Below, in pieces: positions 1-8,829 of a DNA stretch of 26,428 nucleotides. Each line of letters opens with the position of its first letter. The stretch's first letter is position 1. The notes under the pieces were generated by a model, which saw nothing but the letters and a program-made list of their open reading frames with translations, made no database searches and was not told the origin of the DNA. The translations under genes and the position numbers were made by a program. The stretch is taken from NCBI GenBank assembly GCA_037447655.1, contig JBBHKE010002564.1, positions 1-26,428 of the forward strand. The letters are read 5' to 3'. This DNA is from Zygnema cylindricum. Taxonomy: Eukaryota > Streptophyta > Zygnematophyceae > Zygnematales > Zygnemataceae.

Positions 1-1040
1 TCAGTACCCCAACAGCTGTGGCAATGTCAAGACGGGTACAGTTCATGAAATATATTAAGCTTCCCACTATCTGTCTTTAAAGTATTAGTGTCATAAGATT
101 ATTCTCCCCTGACTCTAAATACTCGCTAACAATGACACCCGTTTTTGTCTTTTCTCCCTCTAACTTCTGCCGAAACTCCATTAGAGTTAGACATCCTTTT
201 GCCCCCCGCATTCCGTACTCATCTAACATGTTTCCAATAGCCTCTTTTTGAGTCAATTTTATTACTTTTTTATTTTTGTCCCTGTCATCCTAGATACCTA
301 AAATATATTTTGCCTCACCGAGGTTTTTCATCTCCAACCGTGAATTTAGAACAGTTTTGATTTTGTTAATTTCAACTATTGATTTGCTATTTCAAAGTAA
401 ATCATCTACATACACCGCTATATACACTATCCCATCCTCACCCTTTAGAATGTAGACAGAGTGATCAGAACTTATCCTTTGAAATCCAGGCTAGTTAAAA
501 ACTCATCAAGCTTCACATTCCATTCCCTAAGGGCCTGTATTAGGCCGTACAAAGATTTTAACAATTTGCATACTAAGTGCTCTTTTCCTGGTCGTGCATA
601 CATTTCAGGCTACTGCATGTAAATGGTTTCCTCTAGTTCTCCATGCAAAAAGGTTGTTTTCACATCCATCTGATGTATTTACATATCTTCTATAACAGCT
701 AGGGAGAACAAATTCCTAATTGTCACAAATCTTACAACCGGAGAAAATGTTTCTTCAAAAGTCAATTCCCTCCTTTCATTATACCCCTTTGCGGCCTTAT
801 ATCATTCAATGGTATTATCAAGATTTAACTTCTCATTGAATACCCATTTGTTGCCGATCACTTTTCCGTCCGGAAGAAGGTTTAGAAGCTCCCATGTCTG
901 AGCTTCCATGATCGACTTCATTTCATCGTTTGTTGCCTTGATCGAGTGGTTCCGCTCAGGAGATGAGAAAGCCTCTTGAATGGTTAGAGGCTCCCTTGAG
1001 GCTGCCGAGTAGGCACACTGAGAACTTGCTTGCAAGCGGC
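1..1040 (-). pseudogene. Copia-1 reverse transcriptase (broken, cut by left edge)
   Basis: Read on the minus strand this is a nearly complete Ty1/copia reverse transcriptase. It would copy element RNA into DNA inside the virus-like particle. The N-terminal MEAQTWELLNLLP block lies near 880-910. The KWVF, FEETFSPVVRF, QMDVKTTFLHGELEE and VCKLLKSLYGL blocks follow toward lower coordinates. The catalytic YVDD is encoded at 401-412, with an in-frame TGA three codons later (DLL then stop). The thumb/connection motif RQIVGSLIYFMNCTRLDIA ends the window, so RNase H and the 3' LTR lie outside. Several stops and frameshifts break the frame, so this is a dead copy. The region 935-1040 is the integrase-RT linker. 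Family identity is certain; activity is excluded by the breaks. Confidence 0.9.
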
Positions 1041-2440
1041 TACTAGATCTTCTTCCCCCCGGAAATTTTGAGGCTCAAATTGTCGGATCCCTTGCATTGC
1101 GCTTGTTGCGTTGGTTGTGATCACTAGGCATTGACCGTAGTAGGTCTGCTTAGGACTAAAATTGTGGGGGAAGATGGAGATTTTCAAACTTCCTTGTTCC
1201 CACTGGTGAAATTCGCATCTGTGGGATAATTTCATGGATGCAATCTAAAATAACATATTCTTGTAATTTTTGCTGCTTTTGCTACTATGTCATTTCAAAT
1301 AAATCTATCGAGTCTAGCTCATCTTTAATAATGATGTTTCTCGCTACAATTACTTTTTGCCTCTCAAACATAAGAAATTTATAACCCTTTGAGTGATCAT
1401 CATATCTAAACAAAATACCCGATAATCCTTTCGGTTCCATTTTCCATATATCATTAGATGTATCCATGATAAAGCATTTACTACCAAAGACTTTGAAGTG
1501 CCTGACATTTGGTTTTCTACCTGTCTAGATCATCAAAGGAGTAGTGTATACAAATCTTGATCCTATCCTATTATTATTATAAATTGCACAATTTAGAGCC
1601 TCAACCCAGAATTTTGGATCCACATTTTTATCTACAAGCATCGATCTAGAGCTCTCTGTGAGGGTTCTATTTAATCTCTCCAAAACCCCATTTTGCTCCC
1701 GTGAATACAGAGCAGTCAAAAAATGACTTATACCTTCATCAAGTAAAAATGTTTCAAATTTCTTCGAGGTATATTCCCCACCATTGTCCGATGTGAACTC
1801 CAAAGATGGTCAATTATGGAGTTTTTCAACCTATGTTTTATAGTGTTTGAAGTGAACAAACACTTCACTTTCTTCTTTCATGAAGTAAACTTTTGTAAAC
1901 CTGGAAAAATCATCTGTGAAGGTGACCATATATGTCATCCCCCTAGCAGACGGTACCTTCGTAGGACCAAAAACATCAGAATGAATTTGCTATAACAGTC
2001 TAGTTGAGCGATGTTTAGACTCTTTATGGAATGGCAGTGTGTGGGTTTTTCCTAAAGCGCAACCATCACATGTTTTAATTGGCTGATCTCTTATAGATAC
2101 ACCTTCTATTTTTTTAGCAAGTACCATTTTTTTCAAACTATCATTATTTGCATGGCCTAATCTTCTTTGCCACAACTCAACTGAATGGAAAACATCGGAG
2201 TACAAAACATCATTCTCCTTGGTATTAGCCATGTCCATGTTGTACATCTTGCTAGTATCTCTAGTACCTGTAATTGCAACCTTTCCATTCTTGTTAACAA
2301 CCTATCGACTATTTTTCAAATTGACCTCAAAACCTTTACTATCTACCTAAGACGTAGAAAACAGATTTTTCTTAAAATCAAGGACAAAGAGGACATTGTG
2401 AAAGGATCTTTCAACTGCTTTTCCCTCTACGTCAAATATT
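1041..2440 (-). pseudogene. Copia-1 integrase and linker (broken)
   Basis: The integrase would insert element cDNA into the host chromosome. The zinc-binding N-terminal region is at about 2040-2200: ELWQRRLGH, then KTCDGCALGK. The first zinc ligand, His in the usual LWHRRLGH, is Gln here, so the HHCC finger is already damaged. The first catalytic Asp lies near 1985, the second in TSDNGGEYTSKKF (about 1760-1800), and the Glu in QNGVLERLNR (about 1690). The copia C-terminal block RKMEPKGLSGILFRYDD is near 1400-1440, followed by KVIVARNIIIKDE. From 1041 to 1270 is the low-complexity linker to RT, in shifted frames. Frameshifts and stops separate all these pieces. Confidence 0.88.
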
Positions 2441-2660
2441 AAAGATACATCACCCACAGCACGTGTCTAGACACTCATCCCACAAGCATAATAAATAATT
2501 TTCTGCGGCGTTGTTTTCAGATTTTTTGAAGATAACTTTGTTCCAACACATGTGAGCTGAAGCTCCCGTATCCATTATCCATCTAGTGTCCTTCGGGCCC
2601 TCTATTGCTGCCGTCATAGCAAAGAGATTTGTGTTATCTTCAAAAAATGTCAAAGTCTCG
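2440..2660 (-). pseudogene. Copia-1 aspartic protease (fragment)
   Basis: This piece holds the pepsin-like active site WIMDTGASAHMCWNK (about 2540-2590 on the minus strand), which in copia elements processes the Gag-Pol polyprotein. Upstream residues FAMTAAIEGPKDTR match the gag-protease boundary seen in the other copies in this window. The readable frame is lost soon after NNAAENYLLCLWDECL, where the sister copies continue into a GDVSLMVDVGGK segment. The catalytic DTG is intact but the domain is not. Confidence 0.85.
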
Positions 2661-3563
2661 TATTGGAGAGACGAAGAAGCGGAAAACATTGCATTTCTAC
2701 GAGGTGTGCGCTACGTGAAGATTTTGTAAAGCTTACTTTGTTGCCATCCGAGCCTATAAAAACTTGTTTTGCTAGCTTTTTAATCTGAGGACACAACTTA
2801 TATCCATGACCTCTTTCACTACAATAAAAACATGCAGTGTTTGAGTGTCTATTTCCACCTTGATTAAACTGTTCTAAACTGATTTTGTGAATTAAACTGA
2901 TTTCTTTGCTAATTAAACTGTCATTTCCTCTCAAAGTCTAAATTGAACGCCTCTACTTGCTCAACATTGAGAATATTAGATCTAGCTTATTTTTCTAGTA
3001 AAATAATAACTGCTAACTGTAAAGTCTAGCTAGCCTTATCTTTCTGTTGAGCATATCAGACGCTTCTTTCATACTACGAGTGAGACCGCTGAAACTGATT
3101 AAACACACCACCTGCACAAGCATGTGGATCTAAAAGGATGTGAAATTTGTTAGCATATTCAGCCATGGAATTGCCATTGTACTTATAGTCCCAAATTTTT
3201 CTAGCCACGAGAAGCTTTTCCTGGACATTAGCTTTTTCATAATCATTTTTTAAGAGATGTCTAGATATCAAGTGATTTTTTCACTATTATCCAAGAAATA
3301 GCTAAGTCCTGAGATATACAGAATTTCAAAATAGAACGAGTTTGAGTATTTTTCTTTGACCAGGACAGATCAGATTCATCCAGCGAACCATCCAATATAT
3401 CTAAAAGATTAACATTCTCAAAGTGAGTCTCCACCATATTCCCCCAATAAACATATTTCTCCCCTGAAAAAATAGGAATTCTTGATGATAAGCCTATAAC
3501 CTGTTGTTCTATGACCAGCGGTCCAGGTGGAAGAGCAGCATTAGTAGTAGAAGTAGACATCAT
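2660..3563 (-). pseudogene. Copia-1 gag with zinc knuckle (broken)
   Basis: Gag would form the particle coat and bind element RNA. The family start MSTSTTNAALPPG begins at 3560; an extra in-frame ATG sits at 3563. The conserved VIGLSSRIPIFSGEKYVYW block and DLLDILDGSLDESD-type segment follow, then a frame change near 3270 and a second block LLVARKIWDYKYNGNSMAEY. The nucleic-acid-binding CCHC knuckle CFYCSERGHGYKLC is near 2800-2850. Small frameshifts interrupt the domain, and the segment between about 2940 and 3070 is only weakly readable. The same domain order and motifs recur in Copia-2 and Copia-3, so assignment is secure. Confidence 0.87.
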
Positions 3564-3791
3564 TAACTCTCATAAGCTATCAAAAATCCTTCCAAACAGT
3601 TATTTTCAAATGCTCACCAAATCTTACACAAGCATCCAAACTTCACAAAACTCTATCACAATATAGAGCAGCATAAACACTAACAATTCCCAAATTTTCA
3701 GCACAATTGACACGAAAACAATCAAGATATGTTGTTCTACAACCACAGTAGTAGCAGGTGAGCCAGCAGCAGTAGTAGTGGAAGTAGACAT
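3564..3791 (-). repeat. Duplicated leader and second gag start of Copia-1
   Basis: A second gag beginning, MSTSTTTAAGSPATTVV, starts at 3791 and runs only about 22 codons (to about 3725). The sequence then changes to another copy of the untranslated leader that leads into the full gag start at 3560. Both starts are preceded by the same leader element TTGATAGCTT. Two gag starts 231 bp apart in one orientation point to recombination between two related copies. Copies 2 and 3 have one start each. Confidence 0.75.
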
Positions 3792-4100
3792 CTAAAACAA
3801 AAGCTATCAAGCACCCTACTCAACAACCAACTTCAAGATGCAAGAGAATGTAACTCACTTATCTATGCAGACTCAAATTCTACAAAACAATAGTAAACAC
3901 AGTGTAAAATCACTCCTCAAAGATTAAACTCAATTGATCCAATCAACCATAAGATATTCACACTGTAGATTCACAAAAATTGCCTTAGTTGATTAATATC
4001 CCAAGACTTTGATAATCACAATTTGTCTAAGTCCTAAACTATATACTCTCAGTGAGTGTTTACTGGTTACACTAATTTAAGTGACTATACTACAGTATTT
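3792..4100 (-). repeat. Partial LTR-A and leader of Copia-1
   Basis: This is the 3' part of an LTR-A plus the leader before gag. It matches 8830-9120, 21907-22190 and 12600-12895 (the last on the plus strand). The TATA-associated palindrome is present in decayed form at 4043-4059, followed by the conserved TATAGTTTAGGACTTAG. Similarity stops near 4100, so the U3 part and the 5' end are missing. The next 35 bases match nothing I recognise, and LTR-B2-like sequence starts at about 4136 on the opposite strand. Confidence 0.75.
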
Positions 4101-4241
4101 TGTGTGTGTGTTCCTTTGTATGTTAGCTACATTGTGGCAAATTTTCAGGACGTTTGGAGCGTTTTTCTGAAAGTTATAGTCTGTCAAAGTTTCTGTTCAG
4201 CCATCGGTATTTGTGGAAGCTTCCTCTCTTGATTTGTTCTA

Positions 4242-4560
4242 CGATGACTACTGCTGCATCTTCTTCATCTTCAGTGCCAGTAATTGTGTCAGAACAACAG
4301 AACTTAGTGGGGACTAGTGTTTTTTGGGAATATTTGGGGGTGCATGGATTTGACATCACCACTTGGTGTGATGTCACTTGTGAAGATGTGCCTGTAAAAG
4401 AATTATCATCGGGATATGTGTTGCAGGTTGGGGATGGGGCTGACTATTAGAAATGGAAAGGGGAAGTAGATTCTAGTTGGATGAAAAGGGGAGGAGGTGG
4501 ATAAAATCTTTGATCGGATTTATGATAAGTGAGGTGCTAAATGAAATGTGTGATGCAATT
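4242..4560 (+). pseudogene. Gag start fused to RNase H fragment
   Basis: The ATG at 4242 opens MTTAASSSSSVPVIVSEQQ, which resembles the MSTSTTTASSPPTTVVVEQ gag starts in this window. After about 27 codons it becomes a copia RNase H beginning: LGVHGFDITTWCDVTCEDV followed by SSGYVLQVGDGADY, corresponding to the family pattern of W.CDA...D...R.STSGY....G.....W. The frame runs without a stop to TAG at 4448 and then degrades. No protease, integrase or RT motif lies between, so the join is an internal deletion of nearly the whole polyprotein. An unrelated host gene is unlikely given both matches. Confidence 0.7.
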
Positions 4561-4705
4561 ATTATTTTAGTTCATCTAATGCATTGTTTTAAATACGAGG
4601 GTATTTTTCTTAAGTTTTATAAAAGGAAACGAAAAAGGAAAAGAAAGAGGAAATAGGGGAAGGAGTGTTTGTTTATTTGTTTGTAAGAGTTGAAAAAGTA
4701 GACTA

Positions 4706-4719
4706 GAAAATAAGGGGTG
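4706..4719 (+). other. Polypurine tract before LTR-B2
   Basis: AAAATAAGGGGTG lies immediately before the LTR start TGTTGAT. In LTR retroelements this purine run primes plus-strand DNA. Equivalent runs lie before the LTRs at 17149, 22860 and 25313. Confidence 0.65.
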
Positions 4720-5890
4720 TGTTGATATTTGAGTATTTTCTAGGTCTTTATAGAAAAAGAGCAAAGGCAGTCTGTCCCTGACTCCATTCTCCAAGCCCCC
4801 ACACTTGTTGTAGTATCTGAAGGCTTGATAGGGAGCTAGAGCCATGGCTGCCTAAAGCTCACTAGAGAAGACATAGGGTGGATTAGATATATTTACTAAA
4901 AGTTAATGGACGGACACAGGAATTGATCCTAGTACCTGTCGTCCGTCAATTAAGACGTTAGCTCAAACCGTTAGGCCTAGGACACATATTACAATGTATA
5001 GGATTTGATAAATATATAAATCGTCACATGTAGATTAATTTGTTTAACGACGAATAGACACTTAGTGGATAGATACGGTGTGATTTAGTACGCAGTACGG
5101 TACGCGGATAGAACGGATACCTCGCATTTGTTTTGATAGCGAAAGAAATACCGCGTGTCGAATTTCAGCAGCTAGGATTATAGCCAGTTTTGATCAGACG
5201 GCCGCGATAGGCGCCGCGATCACGGAAAAGGTACTTTTGGCGTTTTACGGTCTTTGCCACGTTAGATGACATGTGGCGTGATAACATTGGATTACGGGAA
5301 TTCCGGAGATTACAGGAACTAATCTTGATTTGACACGTGTCGACATTTTGGCCATGTCGTACAATGGCCGTACAAAAAGTACACCGGCACCTGTACTTTT
5401 TTGTACGACGCAGTAATTTGATTGGTGCCGTACTTCAATAGATAGAGTTTTAGAGAGGGAATAGGACTTAGAAAATTTTGGGTAGGTAGCTGCCTCTCCC
5501 AGAGAGCACCTTGTATAAATGGATAACTTTGGCCAGCCATAACTATCAATTTACCTAACCATTTTCAGTGATTCTTTTTGCTACAAACTCAAGGGAGTCT
5601 ACGCTACACAGGGTTGTTGTCGGTCAGAGTTTTTGTCTGCCAGGGTGGCGGTATTTCTTAGGGAAAGTCAAAGTTGGTGAATGTGTCCAAATCTCATATT
5701 CTAACTTTGCATTCTGTGGTAGAACTGACCACACAGAAAGTGTTATTTCACAGGGGTGAATCTATATTTGGGTTGTGATTGTCAAGGGGTCAGTCATTTG
5801 GGTTTATATCAACTTGGAGTCGGCACTATCTAGATAAGCTTCTTTTTGGATCTGCTTACTCTGAGGGCCAATGGAGGTCTCAGAGTTTCA
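4720..5890 (+). repeat. LTR-B2, 3' LTR (complete)
   Basis: It starts TGTTGATATTTGAG after the purine tract and ends GAGGTCTCAGAGTTTCA. This 17-base end block recurs as GAGGTCACTGAATTACA at 18391 and on the minus strand as GAGGTCTTAGAGTTGCA at 24280, which fixes the 3' boundary. Internal marks: palindrome AGCCATGGCT (4840-4849), an antisense tRNA-like stretch (4908-4980), a long hairpin (5370-5406) and a TATA box (5514-5520). Length 1171 bp. Confidence 0.78.
5514..5520 (+). promoter_or_regulatory. TATA box of LTR-B2
   Basis: TATAAAT within CCTTGTATAAATGG. The same CTTGTATAAAT occurs on the minus strand in LTR-B1 at 16452-16458, at the same relative place, which supports a core promoter at the U3/R border. 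Degraded versions occur in the other B copies. Confidence 0.55.
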
Positions 5891-6200
5891 GACAGTGGGA
5901 AATGTGACAACTGGAGAGATGGTTTCCTCAAAATCAATACCTTCTTTTTGATTGTAACCTTTGGCCACAAGTCTGGTCTTGTACCTTTTAATCGTGTTGT
6001 CCAGGTTGAGCTTTACTTTGAAGACCCATTTGCTGCTGATGGCTTTCTTGCCCGAAAAAAGATCCACAAGCTCCCACGTTTGTGCCTCAATGATGGACTT
6101 CATTTCGTTGTTTACCGCCTCGATCCTGTGATTTCTCTCTGGTGATGAGATGGCCTCTTGAATTGTTAGCGGTTCCGCTGTAGCTGCGAAAAAAGCAAAA
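5891..6200 (-). pseudogene. Copia-2 reverse transcriptase, N-terminal piece
   Basis: The minus strand encodes the beginning of a copia [21 protein letters not shown], then [35 protein letters not shown] and SPVVTFPTV, where it ends abruptly at the LTR-B2 boundary. No continuation (MDVK..FL, YVDD, connection, RNase H) is found on the far side of the inserted element, where Copia-1 LTR sequence lies instead. The downstream RT was therefore lost by deletion as well as by interruption. This piece keeps an open frame for about 70 codons. Confidence 0.87.
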
Positions 6201-6960
6201 TTTCAACATGTTTGCAGACGGATGCAGGTTCTTCTTCCCCCCGAAAATTTTGACGCTGAAATTGTCAGCAACTTGCTATTTGTTTTCCTATTCTGAGCTG
6301 TTGCAGTTTCGTAAACTTGATATGTATTTGTTGGTTCCACATGTGTAGGAAGTTGTGTAGATGCCAGTGCCCAATATGGTTTTGCACTAGGTGCTGCATC
6401 TGGCACAGGAACTTGTGGAGATGTAGTTGTAGCCGTTGGCTGTTACTGAAAATAGACAGGTTGAGTATGCTGAAAGATCACATACTCCTGTACCTTTCTT
6501 GTTTGTTCACTTTCGGTGTTTGTAAACAGATTAACAGAATCCTGTTCATTTTTCAACTGTATATTTCTACATACAATAGCTTTTTTTTTCTCTAAGACAT
6601 ATACCCTATAACCTATGCGTTGTCATCATATCTCATAAAGATCCCAGGTAAGCCCTTAGCTTCCATTTTCCATCTAGTCTAATATGTGTATAAGAAAAAA
6701 CATTTGCTGCCAAATACTCCAAAGTGACTAACTTCCGGTTTCATGCTTGTCCAGAGTTCATAAGGTATAATCTTAACCGATCTAGATGAAATTTTGTTTT
6801 TAACATAAACCCCACAATTGAGTATTTCACCCCATAATTTCAAATCTAAACCTTTGTCTGCAAGCATAGACCTAGCACAGTTCTATTTAGTCTTTCAGTT
6901 ACACCATTATGTTTTGGTGTATACGGAACTGCCAGGTTATGACTGATACCTTCTTGGAGG
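6201..6960 (-). pseudogene. Copia-2 integrase C-terminal part and linker (broken)
   Basis: Minus-strand remains of the integrase tail: SMLADKGLDLKLWGEILNC and KPEVSHFGVFGSKCFF around 6700-6860, then a YDDN...-type segment near 6610-6660, and the variable linker to RT ending in ISASKFSGGRR (about 6230-6260). The catalytic Glu region (ERLNRT) is out of frame with the upstream integrase. A TAA after SKEL (about 6966) and several frameshifts separate this part from the long frame above it. The linker sequence is shared in kind with Copia-1 and Copia-3. Confidence 0.82.
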
Positions 6961-6968
6961 AGATACTG

Positions 6969-7820
6969 TTATAACTCCTTTGAAGTATATTCTTTTTCGT
7001 TGTCCGATCTTAATGCCCGGATTGGATCTCCATACAATTTTTTTGCCCATGTTTTGTAGTGCTTAAAGTGTGTAAACACTTCACTCTTGTGCTGTATGAA
7101 ATATACTCTTGTGAACCTCGAGTAGTTATCAGTGACTGTAACCATATAGTGGACACCTCTAACTGATGGAGCTTGTGATGGAAGGAGAACATCCGAGTGA
7201 ATAAGTTGTAGAACTTTGTCCGATCTGTGGTAAGATCGCTGTGGAAAGGGTAATCTATCGATCTTTCCAAGTGAGCATCCATAACATGATTTCACAGGCT
7301 GAGATGTAAGAGAAACACCCTTAATCTTTCTTAAATTCACCATCTTTTGTAAACTATTATAATTGACATGGCCTAATCTTTTATGCCATAGCTCATTTAC
7401 AGTTGATACACTGGAATAGAGAACATCATTTTCTTTGTATTCAGCCATATCCATCCTATACATCTTACTTGCATCTCTAGTTCGTGTCACTGCAACTTTA
7501 CCTAGCTTGCTAACAACCTGTCTTCCTCCTTTGAGGATTACATCAAAGCCTTTGCTCTCTACGAAAGAAGAATAAAATAGATTTTTTTTGAACTCTGGTA
7601 CATATAACACATTGTGGAGATTTTTTTCCAAAGACTTCCCCCCCACATCTACCATTAAAGATACATCACCCTGTGCTGAAGTTTGCACACTCATGGCGCA
7701 GGCATAGTCGATGTTTCGAGGAGTTGTCGCCTTAAGCTTGGAAAAACTGAACTTGTTCCAACACATGTGTGCCAAAGCTCCGGTATCTATGATCCATCTT
7801 TTAACTATTTGACCTTCCAT
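6969..7820 (-). pseudogene. Copia-2 protease-integrase, longest surviving frame (283 codons)
   Basis: The longest open frame in the window. Residues 9-19 are the protease active site WIIDTGALAHM (DTG at 12-14). GDVSLMVDVGGKSLEKN and NVLYVPEFKKNLFY are the rest of the protease and spacer. The integrase zinc region is intact: ELWHKRLGHVNYNSLQKM ... SCYGCSLGK, giving two His and two Cys. The first catalytic Asp is in QLIHSDV and the second in RSDNEKEYTS, where the usual DNGGEY has Glu-Lys in place of Gly-Gly. A stop follows SKEL, before the catalytic Glu. The start at 7820 is not a natural start: the frame upstream was shifted by a 32-bp duplication at 7843-7906. Confidence 0.88.
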
Positions 7821-8829
7821 AGCTGCCGCAATTGCAAATAATTTTGCTTCTTCACCTTCAGTAAAAGATAAGGCTTTGCTTCTTCACCTTCAGTAAAAGA
7901 TAAGGCATCATCCTTTTCAGTTGCAGAACTTGAGAAGAGAGCAGTTCCTCGGGAAGAGTTCCCAGTAAAGCCCTTATGATATGGGCTCTCCTCTCAGCCT
8001 GGACGATATAATCTTGTTTCATTCGCCTTTTTCAGCTTCAAACAGTACCTCTATCCATGTCCCCTTTCAGAGCAGTAAAAGCAAGTAGTAGACTCTCTAT
8101 TTGGCCTATTATTATACCGATTCAGATTTTAATTCCTACTTTGATTTTTGTTCTGATTAAGTAATGTTTTTCTGTCAAAATCTAAGTTCAAAGCTTATAC
8201 CTTTCTCTCTCGATGAAGTATTTTTGTAGTTGCTTCTTATTCTAAGATCAGACTGTTTGCTAATTGAAATTTCGAGCTAGACTTATCATGAGTTTTCAGC
8301 TGGACAGACATTTCTTTCATATTACTAGGGAGTCCTCTAACAAGTAAAGTTACCTGCTATAACTCTGGAAATGATCCACCAGCAGACAAATGTGCATCAA
8401 TAAAAGCACGAATGTAAACACAATATTCCACCATACTCCCCCCGGAGTATTTATAGTCCCAGATTTGTCCAGCCAGTAGAAGTACCTCATGGACATTAGA
8501 TTTCTCAAAAGCAATTTTTAGTGATTCCCAGATTCCTTTTGCTTTTTTCATTTTCAGCCGAGACATAACCAAATTCTTTGAGATGCAGAGAATGAGATTG
8601 TTTTGCGCCAATGAGTTTTTATTCGCCCAGCTCGGATTTGTTTCAGCTAAAGTACCATCCAATACCCCCAATAAATCAGTAGTTTCAAATGTGGATTCAA
8701 CCATTGCTGCCCAGTATGCATACTTTTGGCCATTGAATATGGGAATTCTTGACGAAAGGCCAATAACCTATTGTTCTAACACCACAGTAGTGAAGGAGAG
8801 CCAACAGCAGTAGTAGTGAAAGTAGACAT
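7821..8829 (-). pseudogene. Copia-2 gag with zinc knuckle (broken)
   Basis: The family start MSTFTTTAVGSPS begins at 8829, just after LTR/leader sequence. A frameshift near 8790 is followed by IPIFNGQKYAYWAAMVEST and LLGVLDGTLAETNPSW, then NNLILCISKNLVMSRLKMKK and IWDYKYSGGSMVEYCVYIRA, matching the gag of Copia-1 and Copia-3. A stop falls at GSFPEL. The zinc knuckle CFYCSERGHG, stop, RYC is near 8050-8100 with a TAG inside. A perfect 32-bp tandem duplication at 7843-7906 shifts the frame before the protease. Confidence 0.86.
7843..7906. repeat. Perfect 2 x 32-bp tandem duplication
   Basis: Two adjacent identical 32-base units (7843-7874 and 7875-7906), each beginning TTTGCTTCTTCACC. On the minus strand the unit encodes part of LSFTEGEEAK just before the protease. 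As 32 is not a multiple of three, the duplication shifts the gag-protease frame. Confidence 0.92.

Larger units (their letters stand above)
4136..5890 (+). mobile_element. LTR-B2 deletion derivative (short non-autonomous copia)
   Basis: A plus-strand element consisting of a truncated 5' LTR tail (4136-4241), a short internal region with a gag start fused to RNase H (4242-4560), an AT-rich 3' untranslated part, a polypurine tract, and a complete 3' LTR (4720-5890). The truncated LTR tail is recognisable because 4136-4215 resembles 5558-5660 in the 3' LTR. Almost all of gag, protease, integrase and RT are absent, so it could only have moved using proteins from a relative. Its right end abuts the interrupted RT of Copia-2. 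Confidence 0.72.

Noticed and set aside
4154-4450. A 98-codon plus-strand frame that looks like a host gene with a serine-rich N-terminus.
   Set aside because: Its two halves match copia gag start and copia RNase H, and it lies between LTR sequences, so it is a deleted element.
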